64,000 nt of DNA from Ardenticatenia bacterium (GCA_030949995.1 JAUZRY010000086.1:1-64000), one strand, 5' to 3'; shown: positions 29,017-43,197, counted from the first letter of the stretch. Made by a program: numbers and translations. The notes: a model not told the origin generated them from the sequence alone.

Positions 29017-29304
29017 TCAGACACCTTCGAAGAAGGTGATCTTGTCCCCCGGCGCCAGCGTGACGATGGCCTTCTTCCTGGGGGAGGTCTTGACCACCTT
29101 GCGTCCCCAGCGCCGGGTCTTGCCGGGCAGACGCACGATGCGCACTTTCGTGACGGTGACGCCGAAGGTGGTCTCCACTGCTTCTTTCACTTGCCGCTTG
29201 TTGGCCCGCGGGTCAATCTCGAAGGTGTACTGGTTGAACTCCTCCTGCTGCAACATGGTCTTTTCTGTGATGATGGGCCGCTTGAGCACCTCGTACACGT
29301 GCAT
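29017..29304 (-). CDS. rplW: Ribosomal protein uL23
   Basis: The product has 95 residues (MHVYEVLKRPIITEKTMLQQ, then NKRQVKEAVETTFGVTVTKVR). It sits at the tunnel exit and docks SRP and trigger factor. Confidence 0.96.
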   Translation of the reverse strand: MHVYEVLKRPIITEKTMLQQEEFNQYTFEIDPRANKRQVKEAVETTFGVTVTKVRIVRLPGKTRRWGRKVVKTSPRKKAIVTLAPGDKITFFEGV

Positions 29305-29323
29305 GGTGGTTCACCTCCATCCG

Positions 29324-29950
29324 TTATCCCCACAGGGCCTCAATCTGACGCAGGGCCTCCAGTGGCATGAGGAGGTAGTCGTGGCCCAAGAGGTCCCGCA
29401 CGTTGAGGTAGCGCCAGTGCAGGGTGCGCACGTCCGGCAAGTTCCGGGCAGAGCGCTTGACGTGTTCGTCCCCGTTCACGCCGGTGAGCACGACGACGCT
29501 GTGGCCGGCCAAGCCGAGCCGCTCCAGCAGGGCCGCCATCTCGCGGGTTTGAGGGCGCTCCAGCTCCAAGCGGTCTACGATGACGATGCGCTTCCCTTGG
29601 GCTTTGGCGGCCAATGCCGAGCGAATGGCCAGGCGACGCATCTTCCTGGGCATCTGCTGGGTGTAGTCACGGGGTTTGGGGCCGAAAGCGACGCCGCCGC
29701 CCACCCAGTGGGGTGCCCGGCGGGAACCCTGCCGTGCCCGGCCTGTCCCCTTCTGGCGCCAGACTTTGCGGCCAGTACGGGCCACTTCGGCCCGTGTTTT
29801 GGTGCTGTGGGTGCCCTGCCGCTTGTTGGCGAGCTGCCGCACCAACGCCTGGTGCATGACCGGAATGTTGGGTTCGACCTCGAAGATGTTGGGCGCCAGT
29901 TCTACTTCGTCCACCTGTTCGCCCTGCATATTGTAAACGGCGACCTTCAT
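29324..29950 (-). CDS. rplD: Ribosomal protein uL4
   Basis: The product has 208 residues. The loop [21 protein letters not shown] and [24 protein letters not shown] is the L4 tunnel loop. In E. coli L4 is the autogenous regulator of the S10 operon. It overlaps rplC by 4 bp. Confidence 0.97.
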   Translation of the reverse strand: MKVAVYNMQGEQVDEVELAPNIFEVEPNIPVMHQALVRQLANKRQGTHSTKTRAEVARTGRKVWRQKGTGRARQGSRRAPHWVGGGVAFGPKPRDYTQQMPRKMRRLAIRSALAAKAQGKRIVIVDRLELERPQTREMAALLERLGLAGHSVVVLTGVNGDEHVKRSARNLPDVRTLHWRYLNVRDLLGHDYLLMPLEALRQIEALWG

Positions 29951-30609
29951 TTGGTCCTCCTCTCAGCCTGCCGGCGTTCGCGGACTTTGACGGCCTCGCG
30001 GATGATGAGCAGTCCGTTGCGGGCGCCGGGCACGGCCCCCTTGACGGCCAGCAGGTTGCGTTCTGGGTCCACCAACATCACCTTTAGATTTTGGATGGTA
30101 ACCCTGCGGTTGCCCATGCGGCCGGCCATGCGTTGTCCCTTGAAGACCCGGCCGGGGTCGGTGCCGGCACTGATGGCACCCGGCGCGCGTTCGCGGTCGC
30201 TCTGGCCGTGGGTTTTCGGCTGGCGCCGGAAGCCGTGGCGTTTGATGGTGCCCGCGAACCCCCGGCCCTTGCTGTAGCCGGTGACATCCACCAGGTCTCC
30301 CTGCTGGAAAATGGAGACATCGATGCGCTGTCCCACCTCGAACTCCTCGCCGTCGTCCAGCGGGAACTCTCGCAGATAGCGCAGCGGGGGCACGCCGGCC
30401 TTTTCCAGGTGGCCCAGCTCGGGCTTGTTGAGGCGTTTCTTGGTCACTTCCTCGAAGCCGAGCTGTATGGCGCGGTACCCGTCGCGCTCCTCGGTGCGAA
30501 CTTGGGTGACGTAGCACGGGCCGGCCTGGATGACCGTGACGGGCACGACCTCGCCGTTTTCGTCGAAGATTTGGGTCATGCCGATCTTCTTGCCAAGAAT
30601 GCCTTTCAT
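29947..30609 (-). CDS. rplC: Ribosomal protein uL3
   Basis: The product has 220 residues starting [19 protein letters not shown], with [17 protein letters not shown] and [15 protein letters not shown]. The start is ATG 30609. It is an early 50S assembly protein. Confidence 0.97.
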   Translation of the reverse strand: MKGILGKKIGMTQIFDENGEVVPVTVIQAGPCYVTQVRTEERDGYRAIQLGFEEVTKKRLNKPELGHLEKAGVPPLRYLREFPLDDGEEFEVGQRIDVSIFQQGDLVDVTGYSKGRGFAGTIKRHGFRRQPKTHGQSDRERAPGAISAGTDPGRVFKGQRMAGRMGNRRVTIQNLKVMLVDPERNLLAVKGAVPGARNGLLIIREAVKVRERRQAERRTK

Positions 30610-30728
30610 CGTATCCTCTCCCGCGCCCATTGGACCAAGGCCCCCGTGTGCTGAACAACCATGGGGGGCAAGGCCCTTCTCAGGGTACGCCGTTGGCACA
30701 TCGCGGTCCCCTGTGGAGGAGGCCGCGC

Positions 30729-31038
30729 CTAGATCTTGATTTCAATGTGGACGCCTGCCGGCAGGTTCAACTTCATCAGGCTGTCAATGGTCCGGCTGTC
30801 TGGGTTGAGCACGTCGATGAGCCGCTTGTGGGTGCGAATCTCGAAGTGCTCCTGCGAGTTCTTGTCGATGAAGGGCGAGCGCATGACTGTGAAGCGCTCG
30901 ATGCGCGTTGGCAGGGGGCACTGGCCCGACCACACGTGCTCCCGTGCGCTCGGCCGTCTCCACGATCAGCCGGGCCGATTGGTCCAGCAGGCGGTGGTCA
31001 TACGCTTTGAGACGGATACGAATCCTTTGATGGGCCAT
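30729..31038 (-). CDS. rpsJ: Ribosomal protein uS10 (one frameshift)
   Basis: The N-terminal part ([20 protein letters not shown]) and the C-terminal part ([20 protein letters not shown], then [11 protein letters not shown]) are in different frames. The G run at 30914-30918 has one base too many. The repaired product has 102 residues, exactly the family length. It leads the S10 operon, 98 bp after tuf. Confidence 0.93.
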
Positions 31039-31136
31039 CGGAACCTCTCAATCAACTCCTCTTGTGTGGTGCCGCTCCCTGCTCCTCCTTGGTGGCCGGA
31101 ACGGCGCCAGTTGACCGCCGATGACGTGAGGGCACC

Positions 31137-32339
<1,203 letters not shown>

Positions 32340-32360
32340 GATTGCTGTCCTCCTCAGATA

Positions 32361-34442
32361 TTACTTTTGTCGTCGGCTTCCGATTATGGTCTCCGCGATG
32401 TTGGGCGGCAAGGGGGCATAGTGGTCAAATTCCATGGTGAACACACCTCGTCCGCGGGTCATGGAGCGGAGCGCCGTGGCGTAGCCGAACATTTCGGCCA
32501 GGGGCACCTTGGCGCGAATGGCGGTCAACCCCTCGCCGCGTGGCTCCATGCCCTCGATGTGGCCTCGGCGGGCGCTCAAGTCGCCGATCACGTCGCCCGT
32601 GTACTCGTTGGGCACGACGGCTTCCACTTTCATGATGGGCTCGAGCAATACGGGGCCGGCCTTGGGCACGGCCTCCTTGAGGGCCAAGGAGCCGGCGATC
32701 TTGAAGGCCAGTTCGCTGGAGTCCACTTCGTGGTAGGAGCCGTCTACCAGTGTGGCCTTCAGGTCCACAATGGGGTAGCCGGCCAACACGCCCGCCTCCA
32801 TGGCCTCGCGGATTCCCTGTTCCACGGCCGGGATGTACTCTTTGGGGATAACGCCGCCCACGATTTTGTTCTCGAACTTGAACCCTTCACCTGAGGGAAG
32901 GGGTTCGAACTCCACCACACAGTGGCCGTACTGGCCCCGCCCGCCGGTCTGACGCACGAAGCGCCCCTCAGCGCGTACCGGCCGGGTGATGGTTTCCCTG
33001 TAGGCCACTTGGGGGCGGCCTACCTTGGCCCCCACGCGAAATTCGCGCATCAGGCGGTCAACGATCACCTCCAAGTGGAGCTCGCCCATGCCCCAGAGGA
33101 GCGTTTGGCCCGTTTCCGGGTCGGTGCGCACTTGGAAGGTGGGGTCCTCTTCGGCCAGGCGCCGGAGGGCATCGGCCAACTTGTCCTGGTCCTGTTGGGT
33201 TTTGGGCTCCACGGCAACGGAGATGACCGGCTCTGGGAACTTGATGCTCTCCAGCACGATGGGGGCGTTGGGGGCACTGAGGGTGTCGCCGGTGAAGGTG
33301 ACCTTGGGCCCCAAGACCGCACCAATATCACCGGCGTAGATGACGTCGATCTCCTCGCGCCGGTTGGCGTGCATCCGCATGAGCCGGCCGATGCGCTCTC
33401 GCTTGCCGCGCGTGGTGTTGAGCACGGTCTCACCGCTGCGCAGGGCGCCGCTGTAGACGCGCACGTAGGCCAGACGTCCCACGTAGGGGTCGGTCATGAT
33501 CTTGAAGGCCAGGGCGGCCAATGGCTCGTCCACGCTGGCCCGCCGGTGGATGACCGTTTCCTCGTCGTCGGGGTGGAACCCTTTGACGGCGGGAATGTCC
33601 ACCGGCGAGGGCAAGTAGTCCACGACAGCGTCGAGGAGGGGTTGCACGCCCTTGTTCTTGAGGGCGGAGCCGCAGAGGACGGGCACGAGTTGGCCACTGA
33701 TGGTGGCCGCGCGCAGGGCGCGCTTGATCTCCTCGGGCGTGATCTCCTCCCCTTCCAGGTATTTTTCGGTGAGTTCATCGTCAGTTTCGGCGACGGCTTC
33801 GATGAGGCGTTCACGGGCCTCGGCGGCTTCGGCGGTGAGTTCAGGGGGGATGTCGGTGTCCTCGCTGCGGGTGCCCAAGTCGTCCACGTAGATGAGGGCC
33901 CTGTTGTGAATCAAGTCCACCACGCCCACAAACGAGTTCTCGGCGCCGATGGGGAGCTGCACGGGAATGGGGTTGGCCCGCAGCCGTTCCCGGATCATGT
34001 CCACACAGCGGACAAAGTTAGCCCCTACGCGGTCCATCTTGTTGACGAAGCAGATGCGGGGCACCCCGTAGCGATCGGCTTGGCGCCACACGGTCTCGGA
34101 TTGGGGCTCCACGCCGGCCACGGCGTCGAAGACCACTACGCCGCCGTCGAGCACCCGCAAGGAGCGCTGGACCTCGACGGTGAAGTCGATGTGGCCGGGG
34201 GTGTCAATGATGTTGATCTGGTGGCCCCGCCATGTGGTTGTGGTCGAGGCAGCCGTAATGGTGATCCCCCGTTCGCGCTCCTGTTCCATCCAGTCCATGG
34301 TGGCCGAGCCCTCGTGGACTTCGCCCATGCGGTGGATCTTGTGCGTGTAGAACAGGATGCGCTCGGTCGTGGTCGTCTTGCCGGCGTCGATGTGGGCAAT
34401 GATGCCGATATTGCGAATTGTGGTGATGTCGTACTCGGTCAT
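32361..34442 (-). CDS. fusA: Elongation factor G
   Basis: The protein has 693 residues starting at ATG 34442 ([21 protein letters not shown]). G motifs: [36 protein letters not shown] and NKMDRVGA. Domains II-V follow, with [14 protein letters not shown] and [14 protein letters not shown]. It is a translocation GTPase and is intact. It lies in str operon order rpsL-rpsG-fusA-tuf. Confidence 0.98.
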   Translation of the reverse strand: MTEYDITTIRNIGIIAHIDAGKTTTTERILFYTHKIHRMGEVHEGSATMDWMEQERERGITITAASTTTTWRGHQINIIDTPGHIDFTVEVQRSLRVLDGGVVVFDAVAGVEPQSETVWRQADRYGVPRICFVNKMDRVGANFVRCVDMIRERLRANPIPVQLPIGAENSFVGVVDLIHNRALIYVDDLGTRSEDTDIPPELTAEAAEARERLIEAVAETDDELTEKYLEGEEITPEEIKRALRAATISGQLVPVLCGSALKNKGVQPLLDAVVDYLPSPVDIPAVKGFHPDDEETVIHRRASVDEPLAALAFKIMTDPYVGRLAYVRVYSGALRSGETVLNTTRGKRERIGRLMRMHANRREEIDVIYAGDIGAVLGPKVTFTGDTLSAPNAPIVLESIKFPEPVISVAVEPKTQQDQDKLADALRRLAEEDPTFQVRTDPETGQTLLWGMGELHLEVIVDRLMREFRVGAKVGRPQVAYRETITRPVRAEGRFVRQTGGRGQYGHCVVEFEPLPSGEGFKFENKIVGGVIPKEYIPAVEQGIREAMEAGVLAGYPIVDLKATLVDGSYHEVDSSELAFKIAGSLALKEAVPKAGPVLLEPIMKVEAVVPNEYTGDVIGDLSARRGHIEGMEPRGEGLTAIRAKVPLAEMFGYATALRSMTRGRGVFTMEFDHYAPLPPNIAETIIGSRRQK

Positions 34443-34462
34443 AAGTGTTGGCTTGGCTCCTG

Positions 34463-34933
34463 TTACCAGCGGTAGTGGCTGTAAGCTTTGTTGGCCTCGG
34501 CCATGCGGTGCGTGTCTTCCTTTTTCTTCACCGCGCCGCCGGTGTTGTTGTAGGCGTCCATGAGCTCGTTGGCCAGCTTTTGGGCGAACCCCCGGCCGGA
34601 GCGGGCCCGTGCTGCTTGGACGAGCCACCGGAGAGCCAGGGAGATCTGGCGTTCGGAGCGTACTTCGATGGGCACCTGGTAGGTGGCCCCCCCCACGCGG
34701 CGGGGACGCACTTCAACGAGGGGGGTGGCGTTCTTGACGGCCCGTTCGAAGACATCCAAGGCCGGCTTGTTGAGGCGCTGTTCCACGATATCAAAGGCCT
34801 CGTAGACGAGGCGTTGGGCCAAGCTCTTCTTGCCGTCCCGCATGACTTTGTTGATCAGCCTGGCCACGAGCTCGCTGTTGTACTTTGGGTCCGGTGCAAT
34901 GGGCCGACGGGGTGGTTGTCCTCGCCTCGGCAT
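34463..34933 (-). CDS. rpsG: Ribosomal protein uS7
   Basis: The product has 156 residues ([55 protein letters not shown]). It nucleates the 30S head and in E. coli represses str operon translation by binding the rpsL-rpsG gap. That gap is long here and contains a hairpin with a T tract. Confidence 0.97.
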   Translation of the reverse strand: MPRRGQPPRRPIAPDPKYNSELVARLINKVMRDGKKSLAQRLVYEAFDIVEQRLNKPALDVFERAVKNATPLVEVRPRRVGGATYQVPIEVRSERQISLALRWLVQAARARSGRGFAQKLANELMDAYNNTGGAVKKKEDTHRMAEANKAYSHYRW

Positions 34934-34975
34934 AGGATGCTCTCCCCTTTTTCAATATTTTTCCGAGTTCCGGGC

Positions 34976-35058
34976 AAAAAAAGTCCCTCGCTCCTTGCAT
35001 CGCCGACACCTGTTCACCTTGTGGCCGGGCAGGCGCACCGGCACTGTTCGCGAGGGAC
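34976..35058 (-). terminator. Hairpin plus T7 between rpsL and rpsG (possible attenuator or S7 site)
   Basis: On the minus strand GTCCCTCGC (35058-35050) can pair with GCGAGGGAC (34991-34983), which is directly followed by seven T. The 58-nt loop is GC-rich and can fold further. It lies inside a co-directional operon in a 213-bp gap, the position where E. coli S7 binds its own mRNA. This fits an attenuator or autoregulatory leader rather than a plain terminator. Function is inferred. Confidence 0.45.
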
Positions 35059-35146
35059 CTCCAAGGGCGTGTGATGGGGCCTGGACCCCTTCTCTTGCCT
35101 GCGGTTCTTGCAGCCCGGGGGGGCTACAGCGGAACCGGCCGAGGGC

Positions 35147-35566
35147 TCACGATCTGGGCCTCTCCGTGCCGTACTTGCTGCGGCTACGCCGGCGCCCGTC
35201 GACGCCGCCGGCGTCTAAGGCGCCGCGCACGATGTGATAGAGCACGCCCGGCAAGTCCTTTACGCGGCCACCGCGTACCAGTACCACCGAGTGCTCCTGG
35301 AGGCCGTGGCCTTCTCCGGGAATGTAGGCGGTGACCTCGATGCCGTTTGTCAGGCGCACACGGGCAATCTTGCGCAGGGCCGAGTTGGGCTTCTTGGGCG
35401 TCATGGTGCGCACCACAGTGCACACGCCGCGCTTCTGGGGCGAGCCCTTGGGCAGCCGGACGCGCTTGTTCTTCAGGGCGTTGTAGGTGTACTGAAGCGC
35501 CGGCGCCTTGCTCTTCCCCTTCTTGCGCTTGCGGCCTTTGCGGACGAGCTGGTTGATTGTCGGCAC
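35147..35566 (-). CDS. rpsL: Ribosomal protein uS12
   Basis: The protein has 139 residues starting at GTG 35566 (read [20 protein letters not shown]) with GGGGAGGAGAG just upstream. The conserved region [20 protein letters not shown] includes the decoding-site Lys associated with streptomycin sensitivity. [25 protein letters not shown] and a basic tail follow. It is the first gene of the str unit, with its own promoter and leader. Confidence 0.97.
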   Translation of the reverse strand: MPTINQLVRKGRKRKKGKSKAPALQYTYNALKNKRVRLPKGSPQKRGVCTVVRTMTPKKPNSALRKIARVRLTNGIEVTAYIPGEGHGLQEHSVVLVRGGRVKDLPGVLYHIVRGALDAGGVDGRRRSRSKYGTERPRS

Positions 35567-35598
35567 CTCTCCTCCCCTTGTTCGGTCTCGTTGGGCAA

Positions 35599-35646
35599 GC
35601 ACGTGAACGGACGGCCTTGGGGACAGCGGGCCGTCCGTTCACGTGC
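35599..35646. promoter_or_regulatory. Perfect 18-bp hairpin in the rpsL leader
   Basis: GCACGTGAACGGACGGCC is followed after 12 bases by its exact reverse complement. It lies between rpoB and rpsL, downstream of the rpsL promoter and 33 bp before the rpsL start. No T tract follows on the minus strand, so a processing site or leader structure is more likely than a terminator. Confidence 0.6.
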
Positions 35647-35706
35647 ATTTTGTCGAGATCGTGGTCCCAAACGGGGACGTTTGCCCGCCTGGGCTCACGG
35701 CAGCAT

Positions 35707-35735
35707 ATCCTACCACAGAGCCGCGAGCCTGTCAA
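35707..35735 (-). promoter_or_regulatory. Promoter of the str unit (rpsL-rpsG-fusA-tuf)
   Basis: Minus strand TTGACA (35730-35735), 17-bp spacer, TAGGAT (35707-35712). It starts 24 bp after the rpoB stop and gives a leader of about 130 nt that contains the 18-bp hairpin. Confidence 0.65.
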
Positions 35736-35758
35736 ATGCCTTGGTCCGAAGGAGCAAG

Positions 35759-39646
<3,888 letters not shown>

Positions 39647-39879
39647 GCTGGCGCCCACTCCTTCACTGGTTTCAAGTCTTTGGCCGGCACTGACCGGAGG
39701 TGGCCCGGCATGAGCTTCGAGGGCTCACGGCACGGGGCAGACCGCCGACAGCGTGGGAGACAAGGGGCCCCACCACGTGCCTTGACCCGTTCGTGCTGTG
39801 TGCGCCGGACGCTTGCGGGGACAACATGAACACGAGCTTTTTGAGGTTAGGGGTAGGCGGCTGGCAGATCGGGGATCAA

Positions 39880-39896
39880 AACCGGCCAGGCCGGTT
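39880..39896 (-). terminator. Weak hairpin in the rpoB leader (possible attenuator)
   Basis: AACCGGC-CTG-GCCGGTT followed by TTGATC on the minus strand, about 90 nt after the predicted start of transcription of rpoB. The T tract is short. The rest of the leader (39647-39979, about 330 nt) holds no ORF I would support; genes rplJ and rplL that often precede rpoB are not here. Confidence 0.35.
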
Positions 39897-39986
39897 CTTC
39901 TGCCAGAGCGTAGACTCGCCCTCTCCGCACATCCCGTCAGACCATATGGTCACAGCACGCGGCGACGAGTGCTGCCGCAACCACCT

Positions 39987-40015
39987 ATTATAACGAGAGG
40001 TGAATCATGTGTCAA
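39987..40015 (-). promoter_or_regulatory. Consensus promoter of rpoB
   Basis: Minus strand TTGACA (40010-40015), 17-bp spacer, TATAAT (39987-39992): a perfect sigma70-type promoter. It gives a leader of about 335 nt before rpoB. Confidence 0.85.
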
Positions 40016-40057
40016 AAACCAACGCGCTTTAGGGTGGCAGGCGCCGGAGAACAGGAA

Positions 40058-40063
40058 TATAAT
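40058..40063 (+). promoter_or_regulatory. -10 box before the GNAT gene
   Basis: TATAAT lies 58 bp before ATG 40122. The -35 region (TGGCAG, 40035-40040) is poor. It is divergent from the rpoB promoter. Confidence 0.45.
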
Positions 40064-40121
40064 GATCAACCTGTGGCCGCCCTGCGGCCTTGGAAGGACC
40101 AAGATGGTGTAGGAGGGAACG

Positions 40122-40592
40122 ATGGAGGTTCGCTTTCGTGAGGGGCGACCGGAGGATGTGCCCACGCTGCTTCGCCGGGTGGCGGAGACCGCCTGGCACG
40201 ATCTGCCCGCTGAGGCCAAGGCCATCTACACGCGCGAAGAGGTGGCGCGCCACGCCCAAGAGACGGCCACCTTGCTCCGGCGCCGCGGGGAGAGCCGCTT
40301 GGTCGTGGCCGAGACACCTGGCGGAGAGAACGTGGGCCACGTGTGGCTGGGCGTGGTGCGCGACAGCTACACCGGGGCCAAGCGGGGATACATTTACGAT
40401 CTCTACGTGGAGCCCGCCTGGCGTGGCCGAGGGGTGGGCCGTGCCCTGCTCGCCGAGGCCGAGCGCCACAGCCGCGAGCTGGGCTGTGTTGAGCTGGGCC
40501 TGACGGTTGCTGCTACCAACGTCCCGGCACGGCGCCTGTACGAGGCGGCCGGCTTTGGGGTGGAGCGCCTGCTGATGGGCAAGCGCCTGTGA
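40122..40592 (+). CDS. GNAT-family N-acetyltransferase
   Basis: This 156-residue protein is a single GNAT domain: HVWLGVV (beta 4), YDLYVEPAWRGRGVGRALLAEAE (acetyl-CoA loop) and GLTVAATNVPARRLYEAAGFGVE. The start is ATG 40122 with AGGAGGG at a good distance. The substrate is unknown; it looks monocistronic and converges with the peptidase gene. Confidence 0.9.
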   Translation: MEVRFREGRPEDVPTLLRRVAETAWHDLPAEAKAIYTREEVARHAQETATLLRRRGESRLVVAETPGGENVGHVWLGVVRDSYTGAKRGYIYDLYVEPAWRGRGVGRALLAEAERHSRELGCVELGLTVAATNVPARRLYEAAGFGVERLLMGKRL

Positions 40593-40605
40593 GGTCACCT
40601 GCGGC

Positions 40606-41961
40606 TCATGTCCCTTGGGCGAAGCGTTCCACGAAGGCGGCCATCATCAGGATGCCCTCGAAGTAGTCGTCCAGCCGCACGTTTTCGTTGGGAGCGTGGA
40701 CGTTGGAGCCCGGCCACCCGACCCCGAAGCCCACGGCCGGAATGCCGAACGCGTCACACAGGTCATACATGGGGCCGCTGGCTGCCATGTTGGGGTAGAT
40801 CACCGGCTCGTGTCCGCCCACGTCCCGGGCGGCGGCAGCGGCAGCTTGTGCCACGGCCGAGTCCACGGGGCTGCGAGCCGGCCGCACGCCGTCGACCAGG
40901 ATAACCTCCACGTCGGCGAACCCGCGGCGGCGCAGGTGAGCCTCCACTAGGTCGCGCACCAGCTCGGGGGTGAGATCGGGCACCAGCCGGAAGTCCACCT
41001 TGGCCACGGCGTGGGCGGGGAGCACGGTCTTGGTGCCGGGGCCGCCGTAGCCGCTGCACAGCCCGCAGATGGTGCACGTGGGCGCGTAGAGGTGGCGCAC
41101 CAGGGCGTCCGGGCCGTCCACGCCCCCCACGAACTCGGAAATGGCGTGGCGTTCCCGGATGGCAGCAGCGTCAAAGGGGAGCCGGCGCACATGTTCGAGC
41201 TCGGCCGGATCAGGAGGACGCACGTGGTCCATGAGCCCCTCCACCGTAATGGTCTCATCTTCGGCCTTGAGTGTGGCCAAGGCCCAAACAAGCCGCCAGG
41301 CTGCGTTCGGCACCAGCGTCCCCCAGGAGGAGTGGAGGTCCTGCGCGGCGCCCCGGGAGCACAGTTCCAAGTACGCGATCCCCTTGAGGCCGCAGTAGAG
41401 CACGTGGCGGCCGGCCGAGTCCTTGTAGCCGCTTTCCCAGAGACAGCCGTCCGCGTCGGCGAAGCGCTCGCCGTGTTGAGCGGCCACTTGGGCCACGTGG
41501 GGACTGCTGTTTTCCTCCTCCCCCTCTACAATCCACTTGATGCGCAGGGGAAGCTCGCCTTGGACGGCCAGCCACGCCTCCAGCGCCTGAGCGCGGGCCA
41601 CAATGTTGGCCTTGTTGTCGGCCACGCCGCGCGCGTAGAGGTGTCCGCCGCGCACGTGGGGCTCAAAGGGAGGGGTCTCCCATAAGTCGAGGGGGTCAGC
41701 CGGCTGGACATCGTAGTGGTTGTAGATCAGGAGCGTGCGGGATGCGTTGGCCGGCCCCAGTTCGGCGTAGACCACGGGGGGCGCGCCGTTGATCCCCCAA
41801 AATGCCACGTCGGCCCCCAGGGCTTCCAGGCGGCGGGCCACCCAGCGTGCGGCCTCCCATCCGTCGTCGCCCTCGGCCGTCACGCTGGGAATGCGGCAAA
41901 AGGCGATCAGCTCTTCCAAAAACTGCTCACGGTGAGCGCGGACGTACTCTGCCAGGGCCAT
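40606..41961 (-). CDS. M20-family metallopeptidase (dipeptidase-like)
   Basis: This 451-residue cytoplasmic hydrolase has the M20 metal and catalytic residues: YNHYDVQP, GVADNKANI, the catalytic EGEEEN and a C-terminal GSNVHAPNENV. A dimerisation domain lies near residues 190-330. The start is ATG 41961 (MALAEYVRAH) with GGAGG upstream; the track ORF begins 8 codons earlier. It probably cleaves dipeptides or acylated amino acids. It has its own good promoter. Confidence 0.92.
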   Translation of the reverse strand: MALAEYVRAHREQFLEELIAFCRIPSVTAEGDDGWEAARWVARRLEALGADVAFWGINGAPPVVYAELGPANASRTLLIYNHYDVQPADPLDLWETPPFEPHVRGGHLYARGVADNKANIVARAQALEAWLAVQGELPLRIKWIVEGEEENSSPHVAQVAAQHGERFADADGCLWESGYKDSAGRHVLYCGLKGIAYLELCSRGAAQDLHSSWGTLVPNAAWRLVWALATLKAEDETITVEGLMDHVRPPDPAELEHVRRLPFDAAAIRERHAISEFVGGVDGPDALVRHLYAPTCTICGLCSGYGGPGTKTVLPAHAVAKVDFRLVPDLTPELVRDLVEAHLRRRGFADVEVILVDGVRPARSPVDSAVAQAAAAAARDVGGHEPVIYPNMAASGPMYDLCDAFGIPAVGFGVGWPGSNVHAPNENVRLDDYFEGILMMAAFVERFAQGT

Positions 41962-42029
41962 GTGTGCCTCCTCGCCGGTGCACAATGGGGGCTCGGCTGC
42001 CCTTCACGCCAGCGATGTTCTGGTCCGCC

Positions 42030-42058
42030 ATTGTAGTCCCCATGGGCGCGGGCGTCAA
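42030..42058 (-). promoter_or_regulatory. Promoter of the M20 peptidase gene
   Basis: Minus strand TTGACG (42053-42058), 17-bp spacer, TACAAT (42030-42035), 69 bp before the ATG. Confidence 0.7.
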
Positions 42059-42169
42059 AGGAAGACGATATGTGCCAAGGGGGGCTTATGGGGGGGATAA
42101 TCTGTCAAAGCTGTTTTGCCTTTTATGTCCTTCCCCTGAGGGATCCTGGCCGGACCACCCGCTCCGATA

Positions 42170-42301
42170 ATGTGCCTACTATCGTCTGACCGGGATTTCT
42201 CAACAATTGAGCGTCGCTCTGGAATGAGGAACGCGATTGTTGTTGGTCTGATCATCATCCTGATGGGGCTCGGTCTTCTGGGTGTTAGGCTGCACCAATG
42301 A
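42170..42301 (+). CDS. Possible small single-helix membrane protein
   Basis: A 43-codon frame from ATG 42170 ends at TGA 42301. An internal ATG at 42224 gives a 25-residue peptide that is almost one membrane helix (MRNAIVVGLIIILMGLGLLG). It is too short for the ORF track. No strong ribosome site precedes either ATG, and the promoter is unclear (GATAAT at 42166). The surrounding 550 bp (41962-42519) hold no other gene on this strand. It could be a chance hydrophobic frame. Confidence 0.35.
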   Translation: MCLLSSDRDFSTIERRSGMRNAIVVGLIIILMGLGLLGVRLHQ

Positions 42302-42450
42302 GCACTGAATGTGCACCGTTACAAACCATCACACGGCTGACATCCACTTGAAGCACAAATAGGGGAAAAGACGAACGCTTCCTCGCCCGCCACTTGGGCG
42401 GCCGATATGAACCCGGGCCGGACGGCGGCTGATGGCGCTGGAACAACGTG

Positions 42451-42479
42451 CCGGAGGGGTGAGCGGAGGGCCCCTCCGG
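42451..42479. terminator. 9-bp GC hairpin before tRNA-Leu
   Basis: CCGGAGGGG pairs with CCCCTCCGG around an 11-nt loop, ending one base before the tRNA -35 box. There is no T tract. It could insulate the tRNA promoter from upstream transcription. Confidence 0.35.
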
Positions 42480-42480
42480 C

Positions 42481-42508
42481 TCGACAAATGAACAAGGTTG
42501 GGTACAAT
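42481..42508 (+). promoter_or_regulatory. Promoter of tRNA-Leu
   Basis: TCGACA (42481-42486), 16-bp spacer, TACAAT (42503-42508), 12 bp before the mature tRNA 5' end. Confidence 0.6.
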
Positions 42509-42519
42509 AAAAGTGTTCC

Positions 42520-42604
42520 GGGCCGGTGGCGGAACCGGTAGACGCAGGGGACTTAAAATCCCCTGGGCATCGCGCCCGTGTGGGTTCGAGTCCCACCCGG
42601 CCCA
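42520..42604 (+). tRNA. tRNA-Leu (anticodon TAA)
   Basis: This is an 85-nt cloverleaf. The acceptor stem GGGCCGG pairs with CCGGCCC and has discriminator A. The anticodon stem-loop GGGGACTTAAAATCCCC has TAA. A long variable arm (class II) and the T arm GTGGGTTCGAGTCCCAC follow. CCA is not encoded. Confidence 0.95.
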
Positions 42605-42630
42605 CTCCGCGGCATTCGGCCCTTGGCCGG

Positions 42631-43026
42631 TTATCCGTTGACGTACATGCTGCCCACGGCAAAAGTGAGGAGCACAAAGACAAAGGTCAAACCCGTGACG
42701 GCTGCCGTCGCGTAGGTGCGCCGTACTTCATCGCGGAGGGGCAGCCAAGAGAGCACCAGGTACAGGCCAATGGGGGCAAACCCGCCCACGTAGTGAATGT
42801 AGAGCTGACGCACGCCGTGTCCTTGGTCGAGCAGCTTGATGCCGATGAGCGTCTGTGCGAGCAACAAGAGCTGTAACGCCGCCAACACGCTCACCGTCGT
42901 GCGGCTCAGGGGATGTCGCCGGCGGGCTTCTAGGGCCGTGAGCACAAGGGCTGCCGCGGCCACCAGGAAGAGCACGCCGCCGGCGGCAATGTGAACGCTT
43001 GGGGGAACGACAATTCGGTCAATCAT
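42631..43026 (-). CDS. Hypothetical four-helix membrane protein
   Basis: This 131-residue protein has four hydrophobic segments (GVLFLVAAAALVLTAL, VLAALQLLLLAQTLIGI, YVGGFAPIGLYLVLSWL, GLTFVFVLLTFAVGSM). A His-rich patch (GHGVRQLYIHYVGG) lies between helices 2 and 3 and could bind haem or metal. The start is ATG 43026 with GGAAGGAG upstream; the longer track ORF is not supported. The family is not recognised. It is transcribed alone from a good promoter. Confidence 0.75.
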   Translation of the reverse strand: MIDRIVVPPSVHIAAGGVLFLVAAAALVLTALEARRRHPLSRTTVSVLAALQLLLLAQTLIGIKLLDQGHGVRQLYIHYVGGFAPIGLYLVLSWLPLRDEVRRTYATAAVTGLTFVFVLLTFAVGSMYVNG

Positions 43027-43135
43027 GTGGCACTCCTTCCTCCAAGTCCAATTGGTGTGGCCGGCTCCCTCAGGGGGCGGCCGTGAACTACGTTGGCGTG
43101 GGGCCAACACCCGGGCGGGCCGGATGTTGGGAAAG

Positions 43136-43163
43136 ATGATAAACTCAATTAACTTTCTGTCAA
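43136..43163 (-). promoter_or_regulatory. Promoter of the four-helix membrane protein gene
   Basis: Minus strand TTGACA (43158-43163), 16-bp spacer, TATCAT (43136-43141), giving a leader of about 100 nt. Confidence 0.65.
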
Positions 43164-43197
43164 GTTGAGCCGGCCGGTTGGCAAGCGGGCGCATACC

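Noticed and set aside
32922-34475. 517-residue plus-strand ORF opposite fusA, and similar long antisense ORFs (35234-37429, 52026-54056, 54654-56750, 19889-21295)
   Set aside because: High GC makes antisense frames open; their composition (Gly/His/Gln-rich, no domain) is that of shadows of fusA, rpoB, pcrA, the CNB gene and secY.
42055-42258. Minus-strand 67-residue ORF
   Set aside because: No ribosome site, no conserved-looking feature, and it overlaps the peptidase promoter.
42285-42683. Minus-strand 132-residue ORF over tRNA-Leu
   Set aside because: It is antisense to the tRNA and its composition is explained by that.
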